A stretch of 64,000 nt of DNA, from the NCBI GenBank assembly GCA_015143295.1, contig CM026560.1, positions 6,388,501 to 6,452,500 of the forward strand, given 5' to 3'. Below the pieces are notes generated by a model, which was not told the DNA's origin, did no database searches, and saw only the letters and a list, made by a program, of their open reading frames with translations. The stretch is from Tetracentron sinense (taxonomy: Eukaryota > Streptophyta > Magnoliopsida > Trochodendrales > Trochodendraceae). The translations under genes were made by a program, and so were the position numbers. Positions 43,412 through 54,322 of the stretch are shown here, in pieces (position 1 is the stretch's first letter; each line of letters begins with the position of its first letter).

Positions 43412-44840
43412 CTAGTGTTTTACAAAAATTTCAGTAAGGGTATTAGGGTCATTTGGTCGGTTCACTCTTACCTTAAGAGTTTAACCCGAGCCTTTAGGGC
43501 TTCATTTCGACACTTAGAGAGTTTGAGAGAATAGGAGAAAGGGGAGAAGGCGATTCCAACCTAGGGTTTCCATTTTGGAGAGAAATCAAAGGGTTTTGAG
43601 ACCCTAGATCACTTCAAGTCCGGTTTTTCTCCAAGATCTCGGCTCAAGCACTCGTGGAGAGCGTTCTCCAAGCTAGGGCAGCAGCTACACGGTCGTTTTG
43701 AAAAAGGGGATTTCTTCCTCATTCCTTCAAGGTCGGTACTCTTTGCTACCCTCCTAGTTATAGCTTCTCTTTTCCCTTATTTCTTCTTGTTTTCCTTCAC
43801 TTATATATGTGTTATGAGATTGGTGGTATGAATGGTGAATGGAGGTGGATGTTGGCGAATGGATGCCGTGTGGATGATGTGATGAATGAATGGGAAAGGG
43901 CATTGTACTAATAATGAACATACAAGTGTGATGTGAACATAACCCACCTAGAAAAGCATGATTTAGGTTTAAATGAATAATGAATAATGAACACACCATG
44001 TTTGATGAAATGCCAAGGTGAATAAAGTGAGTTGTAAATTTGGAAATGCATGCCTAATAAATTATGGATATTGCTAGGGCCTATGATAGTGTGTTTTCTT
44101 GCTTTCCCTAAATGATGTGAATATTACATTGCTCAATCATTGATGTTATGTGTCATGAATTACTCAAATGTCATGTTTAATTCCAAATGCAAGTATGTAC
44201 ACGGTTCCCACGAGCACGGCATGCATGACATGATTTATCGAGGTTTTCAAGAACATGGTTAGAGGTGGGACATATCCTACGATATATTTTACCTCGCTTT
44301 TCACAAGAAAACAAGAACCAACATTCCATGAGGGGTCTCCCCTCACTCACAAGTGCATATCATGAAGAAGGGCCTCCCTTCCCTCGCAAGTACATACATA
44401 TCATGAAGAAGGGTCTCCCTTCCCTCTCAAGTGCATTGCATAAAGAAGGGTCTCCCTTCCCTCTCAAGGCATCTCACAAGCGCATCTCACAAGTACATCT
44501 TACAAGTGTATCTCACAAGTTACATGATCACAAGCAAGCACGCATGACATGCATGACATGACACGACATACAAGAATCAAGCAAGATAGACAAGACAAGC
44601 TTTCAAGTACGAAAAGATATTTCAAGCCAAGTCAAGTGCACGATGTTTTCAAGAGGTTTCATCGGCTTTTCATGAAATGCAAGCATAATTATAAATTGCC
44701 TTATTTCCTTGTTATGATATTGATGGCTCCTGCTTTATATATGTGAAATGCTTCCTGCTTCCTATATTGCTATGGTTTTGCTATGACTATTGGTTAGTAT
44801 TTAGTACCCGCTGAGTATTCCCTGCTCAGCTGTACTTCTT

Positions 44841-44957
44841 ATGTCGGCAGGTTCTGAGGGAGCTGCTGCTCCATTTGATGTCTGTGCTCCTGGTCCATGG
44901 GTGGAAGAGGAGTACGTCGAGGAACCTTTGGAGGAACCTACAGTAGAGGGTTATTAG
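44841..44957 (+). CDS. Small acidic ORF inside solo LTR (38 aa)
   Basis: Plus-strand MSAG...PWVEEEYVEE ORF, ending TAG at 44955-44957. Compared with A2 it has two GAG-to-GAA synonymous changes, one Pro-to-Thr change and one residue fewer. An in-frame stop precedes the ATG, so this ATG is the likely start. It is still open in a diverged solo LTR. Confidence 0.45.
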   Translation: MSAGSEGAAAPFDVCAPGPWVEEEYVEEPLEEPTVEGY

Positions 44958-45261
44958 TAGGTGGTGTTAGATTCTGAGTGAATAGCTGTGGGTGAGATGA
45001 GAGATATACGTTCATGTATTTTGGCGGGTCTGTCCGCACTTTCTTTTGGTTACTTTTTGTATAAACTTGGAATTGCGTATGTATATACATAGAGGTTTGG
45101 TAGACTTCCGCTGTGCTTTATGGTCATGTTTCCGCTATAATGTCCTCTATTGTGTATGCTCTGTGGGTTTTTGCAGGTTGGTTTGTCAAGCAAGTCATGT
45201 AAGCCATGATTAGTCGTCCAAAGTTCACTCTAACTCCTAGGGTGGGTTTTGGGTCGCGACA

Positions 45262-46578
45262 GATTTGGAGGAGAGATAACCGAGAGATCGCTCTGGAGAT
45301 CGGAGAACAAGTGAACAAAAAAATAGAAATGAGGGTTTTATAACTCTGTTCACGAAAGACCGATCGATCGGTCTTTAGCACCGAGCGATCGGTGGTCTGA
45401 AAAATTTTCAAAAATTTTACATTTATAACCATTTCTCCCCCTCAACCTATGGTTTGGTTTAAACTCATTGTTTACCTCAAAATGACCAATTGACCAAAAA
45501 AATATGCAACAATTGATTTCATTAAAATCATAAATAATAATCACCCAAGAATTGATATATCAAGTATAGTCATAAACAAGGATTATGTAAACATTAATTG
45601 ATTTTCACTGGTGATTAAATATGGTATTTGCATCAAATTCACAATCAGAGTCAAGAAACAATTAGAAGTAATGTGAGTGTGAAATCAAAATTCATTACTT
45701 GACTCTTTGAATTGGTTTCCTTCCTTAATCTAGATTTTGACATTATGGCTCAAATGGAACTCTAAAATTTTCAAAAACTAGTTTTAAAACCAATAAACAT
45801 CCATATTTATATGATGAGCAATTTTTACCCCAAATTTGACTAACAAAATTTATTTCATTTCTTTTTCAGTCAAATTGTACTCATTGTGAAAATTCTTTTT
45901 GGAGTACACATATATAGTTTTTTAGCACATTGGTGACTTTCACACAAGTGAGAAGGTAGCTCTTTCTAATGACAGTGGGGGCTTTCACACTAGCAATCCA
46001 TATAGATACCTACTGTTTGTCTAGGTAGCCATTACTCACTGTTTGCATTCACTAGTAGTTATCACACAAACTCACAGGTAGTCCTTTCCATGTCAATAAT
46101 TTTTCTAACTAGGGGGCTCACCTTATGGAATTTTTTATGACATTGGTTATACTAGATTTGATTAATCTAGGGAACCATATGGTATAATATCAGAACCTTT
46201 AAATAGGAACTAATACCATCTAAAGAATCAGTCAGAGTGCATATGCAATAGATAACATCTTTGTTTACTCAACTCTAACTGAGATTAGTTAGCATGACCA
46301 AATTCATTCACAAGATCAAACCAACAGTTGACCTATCCTAATTTATCCAATCCTATGAAATATTTATCCTTGCATTATATGTTCAAATATGATTTCAAAG
46401 AAATAACTTTAAGCAAAATGATTGGAAAGAAGGTCATACAAACACATTATTTTTTGTAATATTTTTCAATTTTTTGAATGTTTTTGGATTTTTTATTACT
46501 TAAAGAAAATAACAAAAAAATAGCTCTATGACATAAATAGAACATGAAGAACACATAGGCTATGAAACAAGTACATCT
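45262..46578 (-). other. Spacer between pol and env-position ORF of Sirevirus D
   Basis: 1.3 kb without coding frames. On minus, near its far end, it has a polypurine tract (GGTTGAGGGGGAGAAA, 45447-45432), then two palindromes at 45393-45359, then a TATA-like box. The rest is AT-rich with repeated CTTTCACAC motifs near 45940-46000. Confidence 0.65.
45334..45393 (-). promoter_or_regulatory. Candidate internal promoter ahead of the env-position ORF
   Basis: On minus: ACCGATCGCTCGGT and ACCGATCGATCGGT (45393-45359), then TTATAAAACC at 45343-45334. This copies in small the LTR arrangement of palindromes followed by a TATA box. The next ATG-led frame in element orientation, with the solo LTR removed, is the 427-aa ORF about 195 nt further. 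Inferred from order and motif only. Confidence 0.4.
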
Positions 46579-49500
46579 TTACTCAACTCCGCACAAACCT
46601 ATGGATTTCCTAAGGAGTTCAAACCTAAGGGAATCTAAGGGTTTTGTTAGAATGTCCGCAAATTGATTCTCTGTTTGGACATACTCTATAGACACAATCT
46701 TTTGCTCAACAAGATCACGGATGAAGTGATGTCTAATGTCTATGTGTTTTGTGCGAGAATGTTGAACGGGATTTTTGAAAATATTGATAGCACTAGAATT
46801 ATCACAATACACAGTCATAGTGCTCTGTTCAATCCCGTAATCATTCAACATCTGCTTCATCCACAGAAGTTGAGTGCAACAACTGTCAGCTGCTATGTAC
46901 TCAGCTTCTGCAGTGGACAACGAAATTGAATTCTGCTTTTTGCTAAGCCAAGCAACTAAGCAGTTTCCAATATAGAAACATCCTCCAGAGGTGCTTTTCC
47001 TATCATCAGCATTTCCGGCCCAATCGGCATCGGAATATCCGACTATGGTGGCATTCGTATCAAAAGAATATAAGAGGCCAAATGATAAAGTTCCACTCAC
47101 ATATCGAATGATACGCTTAACTGCAAGTAAGTGAGACTCTTTTGGGCTCGCTTGATAGCGGGCACATGCACCAACACTAAAGGCTATGTCAGGTCTAGTA
47201 GCAGTTAGGTAGAGTAAACTACCAATCATGCTTCTATAAGAAGTTTGATCAACATCTTTGCCTGTAGAATCTTTACTAAGTTTTGTAGTAGAACTCATAG
47301 GAGTCCTTACATGCTTAGCAGAGCTCATGCCAAATTTCTTCACTAGATTTTTAGCATATTTGATTTGAGATACTGAGATCCCAGAATCCAATTGCTTGAT
47401 CTGAAGACCAAGGAAGAAACTTAGCTCACCAACCATGCTCATTTCAAATTCTTTTTTCATTTGTTCAGCAAATGAACGAGCATGTAAGTCTAATGTGGAA
47501 CCAAACACTATGTCATCAACATATATCTGGGCAATGACAATATCACCTTTCACATTCTTTATGAAAAGGGTTCTGTCTACTCCCCCTCTCAAAAATCCGT
47601 TTTCCAAGAGATAAGTAGTCAGCCTCTCATACCAAGCTCTTGGAGCTTGCTTTAAACCATAGAGAGCCCTTTTTAGCCGATAGACTTGATCAAGGTGATG
47701 TGGATCTTCAAACCCTTTTGGTTGTTCCACATAGACTTCTTCATGTAGAATGCCATTCAGAAAGGCACTCTTAACATCCATTTGAAAAAGTTTGAATTTC
47801 ATATGGCATGCCACAGCTAGAAGAATTCTTATTGATTCTAGCCTGGCTACAGGAGCAAAAGTTTCATCGAAGTCAATACCTTCAATTTGGGTGTATCCTT
47901 GTGCAACTAACCTAGCCTTATTTCTTATGATAGTACCTTTTTCATCAGATTTGTTCTTGAAAATCCATTTGGTACCAATCACATTTGTATTGTTAGGCCT
48001 AGGTACTAAATACCAAACATCATTCCTAGTAAACTGAAGTAACTCTTCTTGCATTGCATTTATCCAATTATCATCTGCAAGAGCTTCAGCTACATTCTTG
48101 GGTTCAAAAGATGAAGTATAGCAAATGTAGCTAACTTCATTTTCAATTTGTTTCCTCGTTCTCACTCCACTTTCAACATCACCAATTATATCAGTGGGGG
48201 TGTGAGGACTCATGACCCTAGAATGTGTAGGTTTTGATGGAGATGATTGCTTGTTTATAGGTGGAGTTGAAACAGTTTCAACATTTTCATATTCAGCACT
48301 TTCATCATCCTCAAGTTGCACAGTTTCAACACCGGAGTCATCCACAACTACATTTATGGACTCCATAATCGTAGAGGTTCTCAAGTTATACACTCGATAA
48401 GCTCTATTGTTGGTGGAATATCCAAGAAATATCCCTTCATCACTCCGGGATTCAAATTTGCCCAGTTGCTCTCTATCCTTAAGGATATAGCATTTACTTC
48501 CGAATTCTCGAAAGTACTTGACACTAGGTTTCTTGTTATTCCACAACTCATATGGGGTTTTCCTTGTTCCAGGTCTTACAAAAACTCTATTAACTACATA
48601 GCAAGCAGTGTTAACTGCCTCAGCCCAGAAATGAGAAGCTAGATTGTTGCTATGAAGCATAACTCTAGCCATCTCTTGGAGAACCCTGTTCTTCCTCTCT
48701 ACTACACCATTCTGCTGAGATGTAATAGGTGCAAAAAATTCATGTTTGATACCCGACTCATCACAAAAGTCATTGTACTTAGAGTTTTCAAACTCCTTTC
48801 CATGATCACTTCGAATTCGAGTGATTGGGCATCTTTTCTCATTTTGAATTTTCAAGCAAATACTTTTGAAATTGTCAAAAGCATCGGATTTCTCCCTTAT
48901 AAATGCCACCCATGACATTCTTGAGAAATCATCAACCATGACTAGGATGTATCGCTTTCCACCTAGGCTTTCAGTTCTTGTTGGACCCATAAGATCCATA
49001 TGAATTAATTCCAGTGGATATGAAGTAGCAATACTTGAAGTCTTCTTATATGGGGTTCTAATTTGTTTACCAATTTGGCATGGCCCACACACAGCAGTAG
49101 AAGGCTTTCCTAGTTTGGGAACACCTCTCACAAGCTCTTGCTTAGAGATTTTGCATAGGTCTTTGAAGTTCATGTGACCTAGTCTTCGGTGCCATAAATC
49201 AACTTCCTCAATTTTAGTCTTATAATAGACATTTGAAGGATTAGGACTGGGAGTTAAGCCGTAGCAATTGTCAGTGGTTCTCAATCCTTCTAGAACACAC
49301 TTACCTTTACCATTAATGACTAAGCATTTATTTTGGGTAAAGTGCACAGCATGATTATCATCACATAGTTGACTTATGCTAATTAAATTAGCTTTCAGTC
49401 CTTCAACAAACAAGGCATCTTTCAATTTAGGTATGCCTGGTGAATCGATGATACCCTTTCCTTTGACTAAAGACTTGCTTCCATCACCAAAAGTAACAGT

Positions 49501-51138
49501 CCCATCTGGACAGTCCTCAAATTGAATAAATAAGGACTTGTTACCTGTCATATGCCGAGAACACCCACTGTCGAAGTACCACATTTCTATGTTTTGGGCT
49601 TTCAAGGTAGTATGAATGACAAAGCACTTAAGGTCATCCTTTCTTACATACACAGTCTTTAAACTTTGTTTAGATCTTTGATCATTAATCTGTGTAGTAG
49701 AGACCTTTTTCCTTTTTGTCCTCCTTGACCTTTTTCTGTTTTGTTCAGTTCTAGCTTTTTGATAAGTCAAATTGTTTCCTCTTGAATAATCATTTGGAAT
49801 AAATTGACCAGTTCTTTTCCTAGAGATTTGAGCAATTCTATTAACATCATCGCTCAACATTCTAGACTTTTCAGCTAGAACCTGAATCTGCCTTTGAAGA
49901 GTCCCTTGACTTTGATTTTGGTTCCATGAATCATTTCGGGGAGCTCTCCTAAAAGCATTACAATTAGGTCGAATGTGACCTCTCACATCACAAAAGTGAC
50001 ATGTGGGTATGAATCTAGGAAGAGGAGGAGGATTTCTTCTAACAGGAATTTGATTCCTCACAGCATTCACTCTAGGAGCTGCATTTCTAGGCTTTACGAA
50101 ATTTGTATAAGCCTTAGTACTTGATGTAGAAGGTAGATTCACTTTAGGATCAGAATGTATTGGCTCAAATACTGCACTAGCCATTGTACCAACAGCTAAA
50201 GGACCAGCTGGTGTGTCAGCATGTCCTATCCCAGATCTACTTGAATTTGACCCATACTTTCTAACTAATTCATCTAGACAGCTAGTGTTACCAAACATTC
50301 TTACTTCTTTTTCAAGAGTATGAACCTTCTGAATCAAGTCAGTCTTGTCTTTAAGGGTAATTTGATGTTCTTTTTCAAGAAATTTCACCTTATCAACAAG
50401 AGAGACTTTAAAAGTTTCCAGCTCCATTTGCAGAGTTCTTAACTCTTCAATTTCTTTCATGGAAGTGTCTCTTTCAACTTCAAATTTTCTGACCACATTA
50501 GTCAATGAGACATTCTCTTCCAAAAGACATTGAACTTTTATAACAAATGCTTCTTTTTCATTTTCCAACTGACTAACTAGTGCACTCTTCTCTTCTGCTA
50601 CTAGTTTACAAATATCTCGTTCATTTTGAATGATTTTGAGTTTTTTGCTCAAGGAGATTTTTGTTTTAGTCAGTTTCAAACTTTCAGCATACAACTTATC
50701 ATAAGTTGTTTTCAAATCTTCATCACTTTCAGAGTCAGTTTGACTCTTCTGTATGTCATCACTAGACTCAGTATGAACACTCTCATCACTTCTATCCTTT
50801 TCATCAACCGCAGAGATAGTCTCAAGAATCCCAGAAAGGGAAACAGTGAAAGCCGTATGATTTCCAGTATCTTCACTTGAAGAGGAACTGTCCGATTCTT
50901 CATTCTTGAAATCACTGTCATCCCAACAGGCATTCATCACCTTGCCCTTACTCTTCTTCTTGTTAGGACAGTTAGGTGAAATATGACCGAAGCCATGGCA
51001 TTCATAACATTGAACACCTTGGGATTTCTTGTCGCCATTCTTGGAATTTTTCTTGTTTTCCCAGGGCTTAGACTTTGACTTCTCAAAAGATTTTCCTCCC
51101 TGTTTAGGATTGAACCTCTTTTTCGTTCTAAAAAATTT
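46579..51138 (-). CDS. gag-pol: Sirevirus D Gag C-terminal part plus Pol
   Basis: Same frame as the gag start at 51900; only a TGA (51141-51139) separates them. It opens with a zinc knuckle [14 protein letters not shown] (near 51010-50970). From MMNACWDD (50940, residue 1) follow a coiled coil at about 75-210, a second knuckle [14 protein letters not shown] near 315, protease FDSGCSRHM near 455, integrase HHCC finger near 580-630, D-D-E core 650-770 ([25 protein letters not shown]), RT about 970-1240 with YVDDIVFGS, and RNase H to 1453 ([17 protein letters not shown]). It ends GLCGVE and a stop at 46579. All catalytic motifs look intact. It starts at 51138 only because of the stop; a natural start here is not implied. 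Confidence 0.9.
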   Translation of the reverse strand, partial: KFFRTKKRFNPKQGGKSFEKSKSKPWENKKNSKNGDKKSQGVQCYECHGFGHISPNCPNKKKSKGKVMNACWDDSDFKNEESDSSSSSEDTGNHTAFTVSLSGILETISAVDEKDRSDESVHTESSDDIQKSQTDSESDEDLKTTYDKLYAESLKLTKTKISLSKKLKIIQNERDICKLVAEEKSALVSQLENEKEAFVIKVQCLLEENVSLTNVVRKFEVERDTSMKEIEELRTLQMELETFKVSLVDKVKFLEKEHQITLKDKTDLIQKVHTLEKEVRMFGNTSCLDELVRKYGSNSSRSGIGHADTPAGPLAVGTMASAVFEPIHSDPKVNLPSTSSTKAYTNFVKPRNAAPRVNAVRNQIPVRRNPPPLPRFIPTCHFCDVRGHIRPNCNAFRRAPRNDSWNQNQSQGTLQRQIQVLAEKSRMLSDDVNRIAQISRKRTGQFIPNDYSRGNNLTYQKARTEQNRKRSRRTKRKKVSTTQINDQRSKQSLKTVYVRKDDLKCFVIHTTLKAQNIEMWYFDSGCSRHMTGNKSLFIQFEDCPDGTVTFGDGSKSLVKGKGIIDSPGIPKLKDALFVEGLKANLISISQLCDDNHAVHFTQNKCLVINGKGKCVLEGLRTTDNCYGLTPSPNPSNVYYKTKIEEVDLWHRRLGHMNFKDLCKISKQELVRGVPKLGKPSTAVCGPCQIGKQIRTPYKKTSSIATSYPLELIHMDLMGPTRTESLGGKRYILVMVDDFSRMSWVAFIREKSDAFDNFKSICLKIQNEKRCPITRIRSDHGKEFENSKYNDFCDESGIKHEFFAPITSQQNGVVERKNRVLQEMARVMLHSNNLASHFWAEAVNTACYVVNRVFVRPGTRKTPYELWNNKKPSVKYFREFGSKCYILKDREQLGKFESRSDEGIFLGYSTNNRAYRVYNLRTSTIMESINVVVDDSGVETVQLEDDESAEYENVETVSTPPINKQSSPSKPTHSRVMSPHTPTDIIGDVESGVRTRKQIENEVSYICYTSSFEPKNVAEALADDNWINAMQEELLQFTRNDVWYLVPRPNNTNVIGTKWIFKNKSDEKGTIIRNKARLVAQGYTQIEGIDFDETFAPVARLESIRILLAVACHMKFKLFQMDVKSAFLNGILHEEVYVEQPKGFEDPHHLDQVYRLKRALYGLKQAPRAWYERLTTYLLENGFLRGGVDRTLFIKNVKGDIVIAQIYVDDIVFGSTLDLHARSFAEQMKKEFEMSMVGELSFFLGLQIKQLDSGISVSQIKYAKNLVKKFGMSSAKHVRTPMSSTTKLSKDSTGKDVDQTSYRSMIGSLLYLTATRPDIAFSVGACARYQASPKESHLLAVKRIIRYVSGTLSFGLLYSFDTNATIVGYSDADWAGNADDRKSTSGGCFYIGNCLVAWLSKKQNSISLSTAEAEYIAADSCCTQLLWMKQMLNDYGIEQSTMTVYCDNSSAINIFKNPVQHSRTKHIDIRHHFIRDLVEQKIVSIEYVQTENQFADILTKPLDSLRFELLRKSIGLCGVE

Positions 51139-51900
51139 TCAAAATTTTTTAATGAAGAGAGCCATTTCTTCCTCATTCATGTCTCCATCACTGTCATCCT
51201 CATCCAAAGTTTCCTTGATGGATTTCAAGGCTAAAGATTTGTTCTTCTTGGATGGAGGGAGATTGAGTTCATAGGTTTGGAGTGAACCAACCAATTCCTC
51301 AATCTTCAGAGAGTCAACATTTTTACTCTCTTCGATTGCAGTGACTTTGGGTTGAAATCTCTCTGGGAGAGATCTAAGGACTTTTCTAACTATTTTGGAC
51401 TCAGATATTTTCTCACCTAAATTGAAACTAGCGTTGACAATGTCACTAAGTTTTGCATAGAATTCATCAAAAGTGTCATTGTCATCCATGTTTAAATGTT
51501 CAAATTTGGTGGTTAACATTTGGAGTTTTGAGATTTTAACAGTGGTAGTACCCTCATGGGTAATTTCAAGAATGTCCCAAGCCTCCTTTGTTGTTTCACA
51601 TGAAGAAATTCGTCTGAATTCCTCAGCAGTGACTGCAGTAAAGATAGCATTGAGACCTTTAGTGTTCCATCCACTTGACTCAAGCTCTTCTCTGGTCCAT
51701 TCATCAGAATATTTGACGACAGTCAAATCACCTACAGTTTTTATGGGCGTAGTCCACCCATTCTGTATAGACATCCAAATTCTCTCGTCAATAGATTTGA
51801 GAAAGGCTCTCATTCTAGCTTTCCAATAAGCATAATTATTCCCATCAAAAAGTGGGGGACGAGAGATGGATCCACCTTCTCTTAGAGTACTCATGATCAC
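51139..51900 (-). CDS. gag: Sirevirus D Gag N-terminal part (253 aa, ends at an in-frame TGA)
   Basis: Starts MIMSTLREGGSISRPPLFDG (the second Met, two codons on, is equally likely) and carries the copia gag domain (YAYWKARMRAFLKSID, WDILEITHEGT, FDEFYAKLSDIV, LRSLPERFQPKV). It stops at TGA, 51141-51139, after ALFIKKF, while the frame continues openly into the zinc knuckle and Pol. With the rest of the 5322-nt frame free of stops, this is most simply one nonsense mutation. Stop readthrough cannot be excluded. Confidence 0.88.
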   Translation of the reverse strand: MIMSTLREGGSISRPPLFDGNNYAYWKARMRAFLKSIDERIWMSIQNGWTTPIKTVGDLTVVKYSDEWTREELESSGWNTKGLNAIFTAVTAEEFRRISSCETTKEAWDILEITHEGTTTVKISKLQMLTTKFEHLNMDDNDTFDEFYAKLSDIVNASFNLGEKISESKIVRKVLRSLPERFQPKVTAIEESKNVDSLKIEELVGSLQTYELNLPPSKKNKSLALKSIKETLDEDDSDGDMNEEEMALFIKKF

Positions 51901-51946
51901 GGATAATACAGGATCACACTTAAGGGATTAGCCTTATCAGTGAACA

Positions 51947-51959
51947 AGCTCTGATACCA
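51947..51959 (-). other. tRNA-Met primer site of Sirevirus D
   Basis: The minus strand reads TGGTATCAGAGCT two bases from the 5' LTR. The leader to gag is under 60 nt, much shorter than in copia G. Confidence 0.9.
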
Positions 51960-51961
51960 AT

Positions 51962-53186
51962 TGAAATTTTTCCAGAACAATGATCTCTAAGACCTAGAGG
52001 GGGGGTGAATAGGTCTATCTAATAATTTCTAACCAATTTTAATTTTTCAATTAATATGTTTAGAAATCAATGAACAATTCAATCAGACAATCCACACAAA
52101 TCAAACATAGAAGATTTTTACGTGGAAAACCCTAACGGGAAAAAACCACGGGACCTTGTCCAGCAATAAACTTCACTATGAAAAGATATCAAGTACAAGA
52201 CAAGACCTTACCAAAACAGAAACGACGTTCCTAGGTATAGACTCTTACTCTTGATTTCCACGAACCAGCAGGTTCGATCTCCGCCGTAGCAGCTTCGGTT
52301 CCACACCGACCAAATCTTTTCAAGCTACTTCAAAACCACGATCACACACGATCGATCTCCTTCCACGAAGGCTCCGGATCAAACACCAGACACACACACA
52401 AGGTGTAGGGTTGTGAATCAATTTAGAAAGTTTCAAACCCTAGAGGGATCTCATACAGATCTGAGATCACACAATGCAAGATCAAAGGTTTAGATCTATA
52501 CTTGCATTCTCTAGGATCAAAGAAAGAGGAGGGATCAACAAAGATCTAATAAAAGCAATAAGAAAAACCCTAGAAGAGTTTCTCAGACCTCTACTCTTTC
52601 AAAAATATCAAAGACACGAATTAGGTCTCCAAAAAGTTGTTTATATAGGGTTTAAAAAAAGAATCCAGAAAAAGAAAAATTCTTTTTACGGGGACCGATC
52701 GATCGGTGCTCACTACCGATCGCTAGGTCCAAAACAGATCGCTCGGTCCAAATGACCGATCGCTCGGTTATAAATCATCTCTCTGGAAAAATACCCCATA
52801 CAAACTTTTTGTCCAGTCGATAGCCACCGATCGCTCGGTAGGCCACCGATCGGTCTCAATACCGAGCGATCGGTTGAGACAGAATTGTTTTCAAACCATG
52901 ATTCATTTCATTTTTATTTGATTCAAATGAGATCAAACAACTTTGTTAGGTTTAAAACTATCCTCCTAGGTATGTTTAGAGTTATCTAAGCCAAATCCAA
53001 CCTAGGTAGGGGTCTCTAAGTCCATTACCTGTCTAGATCCAGAGTATGAGCTTTTTCTTCTCTTTCTTCCATCTTCTTTAAGCTTTAGCTCTTCTCTTCT
53101 GACAAGTTGAACATGACTCGATGACTCGACTCACATGACCTATCTAATGATCACGGAATTTGCCAACACCTACTTAGGGATTTACA
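51962..53186 (-). mobile_element. 5' LTR of Sirevirus D
   Basis: 1225 bp. It holds the palindrome cluster at 52694-52874 (one palindrome is 4 bases shorter than in the 3' LTR), the 26-nt core at 52779-52804 and the TATA box near 52650. It should drive gag and pol. Flanked by ATGGG at 53187-53191. Confidence 0.95.
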
Positions 53187-53295
53187 ATGGGGAAACAAGT
53201 TTAGAATATAGGCTTTAAATCAAGGATTCAGACTAAAAGGGGCTTTAAAGGGTTACAAAATAACTGGTTTTGAGTGTACTTTTGCACACTCATCA
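53187..53295 (-). mobile_element. Fragment of LTR F, right of element D
   Basis: Continues the sequence broken at 39337. On minus it may begin at TGATGAGTGTGC (53295), followed by AAAAGTACACTC, an inverted-repeat start seen in some Ty3/gypsy LTRs. The boundary with E is uncertain. Confidence 0.4.
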
Positions 53296-53329
53296 AATCC
53301 TTACAATGCTTGTAAAAAAATGACAGTAA

Positions 53330-54322
53330 GGGAGGGGAGCTGTTACCCTGCTATGGCCTGTTTACAGTGGAGCACAGCGGTGGTGCGGAGATGGTGGAGC
53401 TAAAGCGGGCCTGGAGTAACTTTGCGGAGGTCTGGGGCTTGGCTCAAGTGCAGGACAAGGTGGTTGGGGTGGTCCAACTGCAAGTCTACACTGGTTTGGT
53501 ATGACTGTTTGGAGTGAGGAGATGGTAGGGGTACTGGAGCAGAGTTAGGATAGCTCCCTGGAGAGGTTTCAGGTGGAAGACAAGGGTCTGGTGAGGTTGA
53601 AACAGGGCTGGTCGAAATGGGACAAGGTTTCCCTATGGTTTTTTGGAATGAATGAACTCATGGGTGGAGGTGGGCTTATATAGAGGAGAGGGGAAGACCT
53701 AGGGGTGATTCTGGGATTAAAGAGAATGTGGGAGACACACCGGATAAGGGCTGAGGTAGCCTGGAGGGGTGTTGCACTGAGATTTGCAGAGACCAGGTAA
53801 TGGTAGTAATTGGATTACTGCAATTCCTGATGAAGAACAAATTGGAATGGTGGTAATTCGATTACCGCCAATAAAGATTTTTGCTCAAATAAGCTCAGCC
53901 CACGCACGCTTGGGCAAGGTACACTGTAGTCTTGCGATTTCTGGGTTTGGTAGTAATTTGATCACCGCCATTATTTGAATTTTCCAGGTAGGCCCCACTA
54001 GGGTTGGGTTTTGAAAGCTTGTGGGCCCATGATTGGGCCCATAAGGGAGTTTGGCTACGGTTTTGAGTGGTTTTGGGCCTGGAATGGGCTTTGGATGAAA
54101 TCTAGGGTTTGCCTAGTGGTTTAACTATGGTTTAGGGGGGTTAGGGTTTTACTTAGGTTTGACTAGGGTCTTAGGGTATTACCTAGGTTTGACTAAGGTT
54201 TTAGGATTTGGATTAGGGTTTTCCTAGGGCCACTAGGGTTTACCTATGGTTTACCTGGGGATAACCATGGTTAAAAGGGTTATCCATAGTTAAGATAGGG
54301 ATGTAAAAATTAGGTGCTTACA
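53330..54322 (-). mobile_element. 3' LTR of Tat-type element E (left boundary uncertain)
   Basis: On minus it begins TGTAAGCACC at 54322, next to the polypurine tract CAAAGAGGGGCAGC (54336-54323). A TATA box TCTATATAAGCCC lies at 53684-53672, about 640 nt in. The U3 is rich in TAGGGTTT-like units on plus (54100-54250). The U5 end could not be placed. No coding sequence. Confidence 0.65.

Larger units (their letters stand above)
42582..45261 (+). mobile_element. Solo LTR of Tekay family A in Sirevirus D (2680 bp)
   Basis: Begins TGTAGAGCCCC and ends GGGTCGCGACA, inserted opposite to D. There is no internal sequence, so the element was lost by LTR recombination. It is more diverged than A2-A4 and has its own 24-bp array (TAGCTCGG...GCACTAAGGACG, about seven copies, 42795-42970) plus a 26-bp array of about ten copies at 43155-43411. 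Hairpin repeats lie at about 44330-44470, the stem-loop near 44808-44830 and the MSAG ORF at 44841. Confidence 0.93.
39338..53186 (-). mobile_element. Sirevirus (Ty1/copia) element D, nearly intact, with inserted solo LTR
   Basis: Minus-strand element of 13849 bp including a 2680-bp foreign solo LTR and its 5-bp target repeat. LTRs are 39338-40564 (1227 bp) and 51962-53186 (1225 bp), with few differences, flanked by ATGGG at 39333-39337 and 53187-53191. Order on minus: LTR, short leader, gag, pol, spacer, env-position ORF, 3' non-coding region with repeated polypurine tracts, LTR. The long coiled-coil Gag with two zinc knuckles, the ORF after pol and multiple polypurine tracts are Sirevirus features. 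Confidence 0.93.
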
